Below, one piece after another: positions 48,918-59,500 of a stretch of DNA of 64,000 bases; position 1 is the first letter of the stretch; every line of letters begins with the position of its first letter. Origin of the DNA: Proteromonas lacertae (taxonomy: Eukaryota; Sar; Bigyra; Opalinata; Proteromonadidae); the NCBI GenBank assembly GCA_002245135.1, contig NGBS01000882.1:124001-188000 (forward strand), in the 5' to 3' direction. Under the pieces are notes generated by a model. The model did not search any database and was not told where the DNA came from. It worked only from the letters and a program-made list of their open reading frames with translations. The position numbers and the translations under genes were made by a program.

Positions 48918-49539
48918 TGTTGTTCCCCGTATGGCGGAAATCCCCGTATGGCGGAACTCTATATTGCAGAATGATTCAATCAAAACTAATATGATATTCA
49001 TGATGTTCGGAGTTAGTTATTAACAAATATATAGTTAGTTTGTCATATGACCTACATCTGTGATATACTTATTTATGAACTTCATTATTATCAATATTAA
49101 ACTAATTTTTGTATATTTTCTATTATAATGTATCAGTCACTACTACAGTCTAAAATACATTATCTGATATAAATAGAATTCACTATTTTTAATGTTAAGG
49201 AGGTTAAAAAAGAAAAAAGAAAAAATAAGTTCAAGCCTCGCTCAAGCCTGCTCTTTAATTTCCTTTTTTACTACCTTAACATTAAAATTATTGTATTCTA
49301 TTCATATCAGATAATGTATTTTAGACTGTAGTAGTGACTGATACATTAAAATAGAAAATATACAAAAATTAGTTTAATATTGATAATAATGAAGTTCATA
49401 AATAAGTATATCACAGATGTAGGTCATATGACAAACTAACTATATATTTGTTAATAACTAACTCCGAACATGATGAATATCATAATAGTTTTGATTGAAT
49501 CATTCTGCAAAATAGATTTCCGCCATACGGGGAACAACA
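48918..49539. mobile_element. Complete fold-back MITE (622 bp) with TG...CA ends and 6-bp target duplication
   Basis: Both ends carry the perfect inverted repeat beginning TGTTGTTCCCCGTATGGCGG (22 bp with AA). The two arms (about 48918-49205 and 49262-49539) are near-complete reverse complements over about 280 bp, separated by a short A/T-rich spacer with TTCAAGCCTCGCTCAAGCC. The direct repeat CATAAC flanks it at 48912-48917 and 49540-49545. There is no coding capacity. TG...CA ends and a 6-bp duplication are typical of movement by a retroviral-type (rve) integrase rather than a cut-and-paste Tc1/hAT enzyme. The left arm has an extra TCCCCGTATGGCGGAA copy just inside the end. Confidence 0.88.
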
Positions 49540-49545
49540 CATAAC
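49540..49545 (+). repeat. Right target-site duplication CATAAC
   Basis: CATAAC directly follows the MITE terminal AACAACA and matches the left copy exactly. Confidence 0.8.
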
Positions 49546-49704
49546 AACATATAATAAACAAACACCATTTCAATATATGATATTAATTTCATTAATTATT
49601 ATATTATAATTATCAATCTTCTTCATCCACATCTACTACGTCAAGCTTGTTATGTTTTAAAAGCATAATTAGCTGCTTTTTTTCGTATTCTTTTTTTTCT
49701 CTTT

Positions 49705-50114
49705 TGTTGTTCCCAGTATGGCGGAACTCTATATTGCAGAATTATTTAATCAAAACTAATATGATATTCATGATGTTCGGAGTTAGTTATTAACAAACAT
49801 ATAGTTAGTTTGTCATATGACCTACATCTATTATATACTTATTTATGAACTTCAATATCATCAATATTAAACTAATTTTCTTATATTTTCTATTTTAATG
49901 TATCAGTCACTACTACAGTCTAAAATACATTATCTAATATGAATAGAATACATTATTTTTAGTACCAGCTTTTTTATTTCTTTTTTACAGAAACTGTTAC
50001 TAAATTTATTGTAATATATTCATATTAGATAATAATGTATTTTAGACTGTAGTAGTGACTGATATATTAAAATAGAAAATATAAGAAAATTAGTTTAATA
50101 TAGATAATAATGAA
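49705..50114. mobile_element. Second copy of the fold-back MITE, right end missing
   Basis: It starts with TGTTGTTCCCAGTATGGCGG, one mismatch from the complete copy, and follows the same left arm. It then has a different spacer (AGTACCAGCTTTTTTATTTC) and a right arm that stops after AATGAAGTTT, with no matching right terminus. The arms differ from the first copy at scattered sites, so it is a separate and older or truncated insertion. Confidence 0.8.
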
Positions 50115-50477
50115 GTTTGTTGTGCGTTTGTCTACCAGACACTTTCAAAACAAACTATATACATATTCTTACTTGTCTTGATGAAAAATTGTTACTTTTA
50201 TACTTACTTTGTCATATAACATACATCTATGAGTAACTATTAATTGTCATAATATTGAATAAAAACTATCAAAATATATTCTAGAAATTATGTATATTCC
50301 AAATTTTATGTTTTTATTGACATATAATGTCTAAATGAGAAGTGTCAGTTACACAGGAATTAAGAATTGTACCCCTTCTGACGTCATTTTTAATTTAAAA
50401 TTTCATTTTCTTCAACTTTTTTGTTTGTATGTTTTTTTGATTCAGTCAAAGAGAAAAAATGAATTGCAGCAGAAACT
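50115..50477. other. Spacer between MITEs and the hydin-like relic
   Basis: Apart from the diverged MITE fragment at about 50205-50345, I see only AT-rich sequence and a T-rich tract (50400-50440). No gene is supported. Confidence 0.4.
50205..50345. mobile_element. Diverged fragment of the same MITE family
   Basis: TTTGTCATATAACATACATCTATGAG and the following AT-rich sequence up to GTGTCAGTTACACAGG resemble the left arm (TTTGTCATATGACCTACATCTGTGAT ... TATCAGTCACTACTACAG) at reduced identity and with gaps. It lies directly beside the truncated copy. Low-identity assignment. Confidence 0.45.
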
Positions 50478-52742
50478 TTGAAGAATGTTATAAAATTCTA
50501 TCAAGATAAGAAGATATTTCAAAAAAGAAAAATCAAGCTTGTCAAACTTGACAGTTTTTTTTTAATTTCAGAAAATCAAAATGTAAGCACTATATATATA
50601 TATATATATTATTATTATTATTATTATTATCAAAATATTTACTTTATATTATTTATAAACTGTATAATACTATCATGTACAGCGAAAGGTATAGAAGCAT
50701 CACTATTCTATGAAGATAAAGTAGATGTAATTGATTTTGGTGATAAATTTATTAACAGATAAGCTGAAAGCGCATTTTAATAGAAAATCGAGGTTTAAGA
50801 AGTCAAAGATTAACTAGGCCCAATTATAGAGTAGAAAAAATAATATATCAAATATACAGCAGAATAGTGTTGATTTAGACTTTAGGAGAAAAAATGTATT
50901 AATTAGAAGAAAAAAAGCTCAAGCTCAAGATTTAGATATTGGTTGAAGTATCACTTACCAATGAAGGATCAATTAAACCAAATGTAATAATTACTCCACC
51001 AAGGTGAATTAGATATAGAAGAAAGTGTAACAATCAAAGTATCTTATACAAGTTCAACTCTTGGTGAATTTAGTGATCATTTTGAATTTGCATTAAAAGG
51101 AGCAACTAATAATGTGGTATTAACAATAAAAGGACATGTAGTTGGTCCAACATTCTTCTTTAATAAGAATAAACTAGATTTTGGTATTGTAAGTTATGCA
51201 TTTTTAAACTCATCTGATTTGATATTAAGAAATACTTCCTCTGTTACATTTATATTCAATTTGCTAGTTTCTCAAGATGGTAATTACTTAAACAAAGAAT
51301 TCGAAATAATTCAAGCAGTAGCAACAGTATTACCAGAAGGAGAAGAGAAAATCAAAATCAATTTCATATCTCAAACAATAAAAGTATATGATTATTGTTT
51401 AGCAATTGATATTGAAAGTGTAGGTGAAGCTTTATTAACAATTCCAATAAGTGCTGAATGTCGAGTAGCTGAAGTAGAATTATTAGAAGAATCATTGAAA
51501 TATGGAGATTGTTATTTAAGATATACTTATTATCGAACTTTAACATTAAAGAATAAATCCAATTTAAGTGCTCAATTTGAAAACAGAACAAGATGAAAGA
51601 AGTAAATCGATTGGTAGTTATTTCCCTGATCCAGCTAAAGGTGTAATTGGACCAATGGCAACTCAAATGATTAAAGTTTAATTAAATCCTGAGAAATTAG
51701 GTGATATGAGAATTCCATTATATATTCAAATAATTGGCAGTCAATATCCTCCATTGGTATTAGTATTAGAAGCAAATGGACTTGGACCAGTGATAAAATC
51801 TACTTTAAATCATATAAAATTTGGTGATATAACTTGTTTAGATACTCATACAAAAGAATTTACAATAACTAATCCAACTTCAATTCCAGCTTTTTATAAA
51901 TTAGATTTTGAACGAGGATTTTATTTTAATACTGATATAGTTGATGGTATATTACAAAGTAAAGAATCTCAAAAGATAGTAGTTAGTTGTATGTTGGAAG
52001 ATGTATCAGCTTATAAAGATACAATATACATAGCAGCAACTGAAGGAGATAGTGCAATTCTTCCAGTTACAGCTAAATGTATAATAACAACAATATTTTG
52101 AGAAGATCCAGTAGATGTAATTGATTTTGGTGATCAATTCACAAACAGAACAATCGAAAGAGTATTTTTATTAGAAAATCGAGGTTTAAGAAGTCAAAGA
52201 TTAACTAGGATAAATCAAACTGCAGCAGAAAAAGAAAAATCTTTTAAAGCCAATAAATTAAAGATGGAAAGTGAAATGAATTCAAACCTTATGAAGTTAC
52301 ATTTACAATAACTCCCAATGTAATCGAATTAAAACCCAATACTGCTTGAAGTTTTGTAACATCTGGAAGTTGTGAAAAACCCTGTGAAATGATGAAAATG
52401 TTTTCTTGTTTGAGGAAATTTGATGGAGAAATAAGAAATAATGAAGCAAAAGAAACCGAAGTAAAAGTGATCTTTATGAATCCATTAATTCAATGTTCTG
52501 AAGAGAAAATCGAAGTTCAAAGTAAGACAGTTGTATTTAAGAATATATCAACATTGAGTTTAGATGTGATAATAAGTATAGCAGCTCCATTATTATTGAG
52601 TATGAATGAATTCCATTTAGAACCAAATGAATCAATGAATGTGACAGTGGAATTTGATCCAAATTATAAAGATGATAAAATCTCATGTAAAATAAATGGA
52701 ATATTGAATTTAAGATATGAAGATCATAATAATGAATATTAG
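50478..52742 (+). pseudogene. Hydin/ASH-domain protein relic (flagellar central-pair type)
   Basis: Pieces in several frames encode repeated MSP/ASH-like beta domains: GHVVGPTFFFNKNKLDFGIV, NSSDLILRNTSSVTFIFNLL, LVLEANGLGPVIKSTLNHIK, FGDITCLDTHTKEFTITNPT, VIDFGDQFTNRTIERVFLLE and LEPNESMNVTVEFDPNYKDD. The FG(D/I)...N.. F.I.N....P pattern is that of hydin/CFAP-type axonemal proteins, which brace the central-pair microtubules of motile cilia. The frame changes at many points (for example near 50760, 51595, 52100 and 52340) without splice signals, so this is a decayed copy. The segment VDVIDFGDKFINR (about 50715-50758) recurs as VDVIDFGDQFTNR (52109-52147) with matching flanks, showing an internal duplication. 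A GTAAGC...CAG intron with TA and TTA runs lies at about 50584-50682. Confidence 0.6.
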
Positions 52743-52825
52743 GGTGAAATAGAACACTGTTCCATTTCACCCTATGTGTTTTTGATCCAAAAAAATAGCC
52801 GTTTCAATGTGTTCTATTTCACCCT
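52741..52825. repeat. Palindrome AGGGTGAAATAGAAC, three copies, at left edge of the Polinton-like element
   Basis: 52741-52773 is a hairpin with 15-base arms (AGGGTGAAATAGAAC and GTTCCATTTCACCCT, one mismatch), and a third, inverted copy lies at 52811-52825. It begins exactly where the hydin-like reading frame ends, so it may mark the terminal region of the element. Confidence 0.6.
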
Positions 52826-52977
52826 ATGGTTTTTTCACCCTTAGAAACATAATTAGACAATAATAAATACATCAATCGATTTCTTTATTTATGCTGGGCT
52901 CATATATGCCCTTAGTTTGACTTTCTGATCATAATCGAAATCTAATTTTCTTAAAAAATTCAAAAACAATAATAGAT

Positions 52978-53028
52978 AGGATGGCCACCATACTGTGTGA
53001 TATGACAACATGTGGTGACCATCCTATG
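52978..53028. repeat. Hairpin with ATAGGATGG...CCATCCTAT arms
   Basis: ATAGGATGGCCACCA and TGTGGTGACCATCCTAT are inverted copies around a loop of about 20 bases (ACTGTGTGATATGACAACA). It lies about 200 bases inside the presumed left edge of the Polinton-like element. Function is unknown; it could belong to the terminal repeat. Confidence 0.55.
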
Positions 53029-53202
53029 TAATAAAAAACAAAACAAAAAAATGGAGTTCAAGTCAAATCTCGAAACGCATCTATTTTTCAATTATTGAAA
53101 TTTCTTATAAGACTTGCTATAATGCTAATTAATTATGTAAATTATGAAAACAACACTCCCACAGAAACACAATCTATCATTTGAACTAATTAGGACCAGA
53201 GA

Positions 53203-54004
53203 TTAATAATCATTTTGGTACTCTGGCTCCTCCTCCTCATCATCTACTATATATTGGGAGAAGTTATCATCATCATCATCTTCCTCTGTAGTACTATCTT
53301 CTTGTTTTTGGTTTTTGGTTGAAATGTTTTTTTGATTTATTTTCTTTCTTTTGAATCTTGGAGTTTTAGATGTACTGCACTTTCTTTTTGTGGATACCAC
53401 CTTTAACAACTTGTTGTTGTCATCATCATCATCATTATAATCATCATCATCCAGATTATCAAACAACGATGCTATAGAGACTTTACTACTTACCATACTT
53501 TCAGCAGTACTTCTGTAAACTATATCTCCTTTCGAATTCTTATTTTCTTCTTTTTCGCATTTTGCTAAATCGTTGTCACCGAAATGTATGATATACATAC
53601 AAGTCAGTTCCACCATGTCCTCCATTGCATGGTCAAGCATACGATCATACTATTGATTCAAAATTGAAATATATATTAAATGGATATACGATGCTTTTGT
53701 CCAGATCCTCTTTATACATGATATTACATAGCAGGACAGACATCAACACTCTAGACATCTTTAACCTTTCATGTCGATCATCAATCTTTTCAATTTCTGT
53801 GAATCTTTTGTACCATGTAGTGAAACGCCTTATACTGAAGTTACCATTCCAGCTATAGACATATAATAATATATTATACCTATAACGTTGCAAATCTTTC
53901 TCATGTTCTACAATCGTCTTAAAATTCTCACATAAAATTTTATATATGCTCGGATTTGGATCATTAATGAAGCTGTTTTTGTATAGTATCTTCCAGTTGC
54001 TCAT
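53203..54004 (-). CDS. Polinton-element ORFs, acidic tail, unrecognised
   Basis: Two adjoining leftward frames (53645-54004 and 53203-53640) look like parts of one protein. The first is a helical domain (NWKILYKNSFINDPNPSIYK, YSWNGNFSIRRFTTWYKRF). The second has a Lys/Asn linker and a strongly acidic end (EEDDDDDNFSQYIVDDEEEE). No family is recognised. It is the leftmost gene of the element. Broken. Confidence 0.5.
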
Positions 54005-54151
54005 AATAAGTGAATGAAAGGAAAATAACGTTGAACAATGAACAAATGTTATATGTATATATATATTTTTAAATGTTGTTATAAAGACATATAACTCTAT
54101 TAATTTAGATAATAATCATAATGAAATGAATTTCATTATTACTTTTGTTTT

Positions 54152-55453
54152 TTGTTTTTGGACCATATGTTTAGCACTAATAGTTACGATCCACATTTAT
54201 ACAGCTCATATAGCAACCAAAACCCATATCCTGTCAAACCGTTACCTACAAATGGTAACTTATCACTTGCAACATATATTAACCATGGAGCACCGAATAT
54301 TACACATCCAACAAGAGAGGCTTCGTATGAAGACCAAATGTCAAACCAAATTGCCCAATATCGATCACGCTTAGATGAGCTATATAAAAAATATTATTAC
54401 CTCAATGAAAATGAATTTGTCAAAATGACACAACATTTGTCTAGTATGAATGACATAGCTCCACCACCAGATGTAGTACGTGAATACTTAAGGAGACAAC
54501 CTGGAAAACAAATTGTTGATTTCAAATATAAAAAAAATAATCCATTTGCAACTATCAAAAAGCCAGGGTACTTCCAAATGGATATAGTGTTTTTCTTACC
54601 TGATATGGAACATTTGTATTTTATCGAAATGAATTCAAGAAAAGTATGGGCAATATTTATGCCTAATAAATATGGTGATATTACATTGGATGCATTTCAG
54701 AAGTGGTATTATGAAACAGATGCTTATGGAAACAAAACACATAAAAATGTGGTAAGTATCCTATCAGATGCTGATGCTAGTTTTTCAAATATCAAGAAGT
54801 TATGTGATGCTGAAGGAATATCATATTTTCAAAAAGATAGTTCAGAGCATAAAATAGAGTCATTATTGGATAGATCAGTGAGTGTGTTAAAAAGATTGTT
54901 GTACAAACACTTGGTGGATCTGGGATATGATGCACCTACATATATGGCAGATATTGATCACAATGATAAGCATATTATACCAGATATGAATTATAAATTA
55001 AAACTCGATAGTATAATACAGGAAGTGATAGATGACTATAACAACAAGCCATTACCAGGAATTAAAGGATATACCCCAAATGAGGTATTCCATAGTCCAG
55101 AATTACAAAAACAAATATTACAAAAATCAATTAACTACAACTTAAAGAATTATGAAAAATTGGATCATACTGGTCAAAATTTCGAAGTAGGTGATTTGGT
55201 GAGATTCAAAGAGAGAAGACGTAAAATGGATAAGAACATATACTGGTCAGACAATGTATATAAGATAATCAAGAAAAATCGATATTCATACAATTTAGGT
55301 GATATCAATGGGAATGACATTCAAGGTTTTTCATTAATTCGATTCAAACACTATGAGTTGCAGTTAGTGAGAAAAGATGATGCACCAACCACATGGTTTA
55401 GAAAAATACTGGAGAGACCCAAGAGAAAGAAGGGAGACAAATCAATATTGTAA
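54152..55453 (+). CDS. Retroviral-type integrase of Polinton/Maverick
   Basis: This is a 433-residue frame. The rve core lies at about residues 138-245 (GYFQMDIVFFLPDMEHLYFI, VVSILSDADASFSNIKKL, KIESLLDRSVSVLKRLL). The C-terminus contains a small SH3/chromo-like DNA-binding domain (NFEVGDLVRFKERRRKMDK, YWSDNVYKIIKKNRYSYNLG), the arrangement seen in protist Maverick integrases. In the family it inserts the linear element with 6-bp target duplications. The frame looks whole. It is transcribed rightward, opposite to most of the element, and is preceded by an AT-rich spacer. Confidence 0.85.
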   Translation: MFLDHMFSTNSYDPHLYSSYSNQNPYPVKPLPTNGNLSLATYINHGAPNITHPTREASYEDQMSNQIAQYRSRLDELYKKYYYLNENEFVKMTQHLSSMNDIAPPPDVVREYLRRQPGKQIVDFKYKKNNPFATIKKPGYFQMDIVFFLPDMEHLYFIEMNSRKVWAIFMPNKYGDITLDAFQKWYYETDAYGNKTHKNVVSILSDADASFSNIKKLCDAEGISYFQKDSSEHKIESLLDRSVSVLKRLLYKHLVDLGYDAPTYMADIDHNDKHIIPDMNYKLKLDSIIQEVIDDYNNKPLPGIKGYTPNEVFHSPELQKQILQKSINYNLKNYEKLDHTGQNFEVGDLVRFKERRRKMDKNIYWSDNVYKIIKKNRYSYNLGDINGNDIQGFSLIRFKHYELQLVRKDDAPTTWFRKILERPKRKKGDKSIL

Positions 55454-55854
55454 CGAATAAATTTTTATTATGCTATATATTGTATATGTTGTTTTATTAT
55501 TATTGGGCATTGGATAGACTAGCTACGATGAGGGCTGCGTTTCTAATTTATAATTATTTATTTATTTATTAAATTAATTTCACAAGGAATTTATGGAAGT
55601 TTAATAATTTCTACTTGGATGTGTTGTTTAATATTGCGCCATTGAAATTCGGCTTGAATCATCCTGGCACGGTATATCTAAATGCCCTTTTTTTATTTAA
55701 TTGGGATCTGATAGACTGTGCAAGGAAAAAAGAGTCATGCAGCTGGCATTAGTGGTTCGATTCCTAGCACAGACTATTAGTAATCCCATTTTTTTAATTT
55801 CTTTTTTTAAATATTTTATTATACATATACATATAGTATATTCTATTTTTATAT
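55454..55854. other. Intergenic spacer with structured repeats inside the element
   Basis: About 400 bases contain no ORF but do contain a long hairpin (55702-55788) and an upstream related segment starting TTGGGCATTGGATAGACTAGC (about 55503). The outer GGGCATT at 55505 can also pair with AATGCCC near 55681. Confidence 0.5.
55702..55788 (+). ncRNA. 87-nt hairpin with pol III B-box-like core (candidate structured RNA)
   Basis: The arms TGGGATCTGATAGACTGTGC and GCACAGACTATTAGTAATCCCA pair over about 20 positions with a small bulge and continue as AAGGAA/TTCCTA. The interior contains ATGCAGCTGGCAT (a small stem) and GGTTCGATTCC, a perfect match to the tRNA B-box consensus. A true cloverleaf does not form (poor T-stem), so it is not a normal tRNA. 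It could be a tRNA-like or structured transcript of the element, or a recombination or packaging signal. Confidence 0.4.
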
Positions 55855-56265
55855 ATGCTTACACTACCACCACAGATTGAATATAAATTACCAGAACTTG
55901 AATCCAAGGTAACAAAGAAATATCATTTAAGTGGTCCAGACATATACTTGGATTTGTATAGCCTACAATTCCTTATATTTTTTTATCATCGAAAACCTAT
56001 ATATCAATGGTATTTTGAGTTAACACACAAAATGATTAACATGATCATGAGTCAACGTTTGATATTAGTGTTTGTAGGTCCTTGTGACTTAGGAAATAGA
56101 GATTATCCGAAAGTTACATATACACCAACAATGAAAAAAGTAATCATTAGAATGCCACAAAGATGTTTTAATGGTAAGATGCCAATATTCTTCAAATGTA
56201 CTCATATGGATACAGAGATGATAAATATATTGAAACTCATACAATATTTCACCACACATAAATAA
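55855..56265 (+). CDS. Polinton-element ORF, 136 residues, unrecognised
   Basis: A rightward frame (MLTLPPQIEYKLPELESKVT) shows mixed alpha/beta character, including RLILVFVGPCDLGNRDYPKV and KKVIIRMPQRCFNGKMPIFF. It faces the protease gene, their 3' ends being about 30 bases apart. No family is recognised; the length and position fit a small accessory structural protein. The frame looks whole. Confidence 0.55.
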   Translation: MLTLPPQIEYKLPELESKVTKKYHLSGPDIYLDLYSLQFLIFFYHRKPIYQWYFELTHKMINMIMSQRLILVFVGPCDLGNRDYPKVTYTPTMKKVIIRMPQRCFNGKMPIFFKCTHMDTEMINILKLIQYFTTHK

Positions 56266-56296
56266 AAAAAATAATTAAGTAATAATTATATATATA

Positions 56297-57552
56297 TTAT
56301 ATTAATCCAAATTGTTTTTTCATTAACCTAATTTTTGCTTCACCCACTATTGTATTATAGTCAGTAGCCTTTTTGAAACTACACTGATCTCTTAAAATAT
56401 TTTTCAAAAAATTAATAGCAAAAAAACCACAGTTGGCAGTATTTGAATTTTGGATTCTGTACTCCATTGATTTTAAGTTCATACTTTTCATTATGATACT
56501 TCTTTAATTTTTTCAAATTTTTTTTAAATTCTTCCAAGTGTTGAGGATCTTCACCAAATGAATCATAGTACAGGAATTGCTTTCTTGATATTGTCAACTA
56601 CTAAAGCAACCCAATGACCTATAGAATCAGGGCTAGCTTGTGTGGTGAGTGTATTGATTATGATTCCCCATTGATTCTTCTTTTTGGGTATAGGAAGTAC
56701 AAGCTCGTCCCAGCAGAACACTCCCATGAACTTTCCATGGAAATTATTGAACTCATTTTTCACAATTAACTCTATATCAAAATTCGATAAGGCATCTGAA
56801 GTGATACTGTTATACAAAACTTTCCTACGTGAAATTAATTTCTTTACTTTTTTATTATTTCCATTACCTATTCCAAAGTAACTCATAGCTTCACTGAGTT
56901 GTTTTGCTTGATCTAAATTACTCACTGCTCTACCAAAATTAGTGAGTGAACTTGGAATTGTTTGCTGTGAACGTTTCACGTAGTTATCCATTTTGATTGC
57001 ATTCTTGTGTTGATATGGTGTTGGTTTTAACCAGTTTAATAAACCACCTGCATCTAGCAAACCAAAACAAGCAGTCAATGCACTGAATACTGTTCCTATA
57101 CCTGCAACAGTTTGTAATGTACCTGTTGGATCAGCTGCAACAGCAGTTTTTGCCATTGATGGCATAGCTTTTGATAATTCACTGATACCTTTAACTGCTG
57201 CTGCAGCAGTTGTTGCATCACCTCCATTTGCAGCTGCAGCTACAGTTGCTGCTGTTTTTAATGTATCACCTACATTTTTTGCATCTATATTTCCAATATT
57301 AGAAAATTTGTAGAAGAATGGAACTAATTGAAATAAGTATCGAACATATGGATGAGTATTGAACATAAATGAAACACCAAAGTTATACAACAAGTCTACA
57401 GGTAACCATGATTTTTGAATTGCTTCAGGTAACATTGACTTAACTTTTTCTGAATTACCATAATACAAATCAGTGATAGCAGGTAATCTACCACCTGACA
57501 GCATACGAATTATTTCATAGTAGTCGAAAATGAAGTACCACATTACATACAA
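56297..57552 (-). CDS. Adenain-type cysteine protease of Polinton, with long N-terminal extension
   Basis: The C-terminal part shows the adenovirus-protease (C5/Ulp-like) pattern: GVFCWDELVLPIPKK, GHWVALVVDN with the His, YYDSFGEDPQHLEEF with the acidic position, and an NSNTANCGFFAINFLKN segment with the Cys. The N-terminal 200 residues include Ala/Gly-rich hydrophobic stretches (GDTLKTAATVAAAANGG, GTVFSALTACFGLLDAGGLL), probably membrane-active. In the family the protease matures capsid and core precursors. Broken, about one or two breaks. Confidence 0.75.
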
Positions 57553-57571
57553 GAACCCTGATGTTGGTAGT

Positions 57572-59383
57572 TTAGATTTTTTCCATAACCAATAAGCCTA
57601 AACATGTCATTACTATTGCACGAACATATTTCATTGCATGATCTACTTCAAACATTTGAGGAGTAACTCCACCTACCAAATATGACTTCATTGTATAGTA
57701 TATTTGTGGAAATATCCTAAATACATTCTCTACACACAGGAACAAATTACCAGCAAAACCCATAAAATCAGATTCACGTAATGAATCAAGTGCTTTTTGA
57801 AATTGTGAATTTTCAAATTGTGCCCATGAACTACAAGCAGTTTTCACTAAACCAATAGCTATTTCATATTTTTGTTTATTATCTGCATTCACCCACTCTT
57901 GAGGAAGTGAGTGACCTAACTTCTCTCTGTTATAATCAAAGTTAATGAAATCTCTACTATTCTGTGATGCTATTTCATTCAGTTCTCTATATTTATCTTC
58001 ATTAATTAATGTACACTGTCCTTCACCCATATCTATAGCACTATTCATCAGTTCTTGATTTTTTGGATCTAATGCCCATCTATAAAATTTTGATCTTTCT
58101 AATATCTCTGGATCATCCATATATCTTTGTGCCTTTTGATTATTCAATGCAATATATTCTTTTACTTTTTCAGCTCGATTCGGATCAAAATTATATGGAT
58201 CTGAATATTGATTGATCTTACTTACTCCATCAACTAATTCATTTTGCAAATACTCCTGCTGTAGTAATAGTTTGTTATAATATTCTATTGCATCTTTATC
58301 ATTACCTGTTAATTTATCCCAAGTTGAGGTCAACCAATCTTGTCTATAATTTTTATAGGCTGCTAATTGAGGATTCTTTTCTATAATCTCTTGTAATGAT
58401 TTATAATTTTGTAATTTAGGAAATTTTTGTAACAAAGGATCTGTAACTCTATTCATTCCATTATCATATGCCTGAACATCTGCTTCTGTAACATATTCAG
58501 GCCAATTCAAAAGATAGCTTCTTGGATTAGATGTATCTAATGTTGCTAATGGGAATGTTCCTCTTAAATGTCCTTTTTTATGTTCACGATCTAGCATATC
58601 ATAAAAATTAATATGATAATTGTTAGGCAACAAAGAAGCATAATTATTAGTTAAAGCATATTGAACTTCTTTTCGAGCTTGTCTATTCAAACCTGGACTA
58701 AATAATTTATCATAATTCCAATTATAATCATATCCTACAGTTTCTTTTGGTATATATGGTTGAATATATTCTGGTATTTGACTTGGCTGTAATTGTGATG
58801 TTCCATTATAAGCAGCACTAGCAGCATCATACATTTGTTGTCTTGGATTAGTAATAATGACATGCTCATTAGGACCAACACTTTGACCCACTCTTAATGG
58901 TATAATACCACTATTACCACCTAATTTCTTAGTAGCCAAGAGATGCCTCCGTGGGATACTCTCTAATTTTAGTTTATTTCTTCTGTGATGTTTCTTATGT
59001 TTGAAATGAACATGTTTTCTTCTACCTGAACCTGTCTTTGGATATCCATCTAAAGACATACCAAATAAACCATAATTTACTTTTGGCCATAAATGATATT
59101 CACTACCCATACCATTAATTAAATTACACACATCTGATCGTGCTTCTGGAACACTACGACCACATTGATATTTGAAATAATGTAAGTAATCTGCCAATTG
59201 ATCTATTGTTCCACCATAGCTGGAATACTTTGATATAATATCTAATGGCAATCCTACATTTTTACATACATTTTCTAAATCTTGTTTTGTATTATTCATA
59301 ACCATTTGCTTAACTGATTCATAATCATATTGATTAATCAAAAATGGTTGTAATTTTTCCATAATAGCATCTACATTATATCT

Positions 59384-59425
<42 letters not shown>

Positions 59426-59494
59426 GTTGTTGTATTGGTTGTGTGTTATTTTGCAATGTTGGCTGGGCTGCTGCCGCCGTGGCGGCAGCAGCAC
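57572..59494 (-). CDS. Large Polinton-element protein (640 residues), unrecognised, polyQ near N-terminus
   Basis: The frame starts with a Gln-rich segment (encoded by a TTG/CAA run at 59382-59421), continues with a helical domain, a very basic stretch (HVHFKHKKHHRRNKL), a long soluble region (YLLNWPEYVTEADVQAYDN, NFDPNRAEKVKEYIALNN) and ends with hydrophobic helices (GFAGNLFLCVENVFRIF, AIVMTCLGLLVM). GSGRRK before the basic stretch resembles motifs in the other basic proteins of the element. Probably a minor capsid or vertex-associated protein; that is inference from position and composition. Confidence 0.55.
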
Positions 59495-59500
59495 CTGCCA

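Noticed and set aside
48029-53202. CRISPR-like array among the repeats
   Set aside because: The repeats are inverted arms of MITEs and hairpins with no regular direct-repeat and spacer spacing; the genome is eukaryotic.
55702-55788. A tRNA gene
   Set aside because: The B box matches, but the T-stem and anticodon arm do not form; only a long hairpin is supported.
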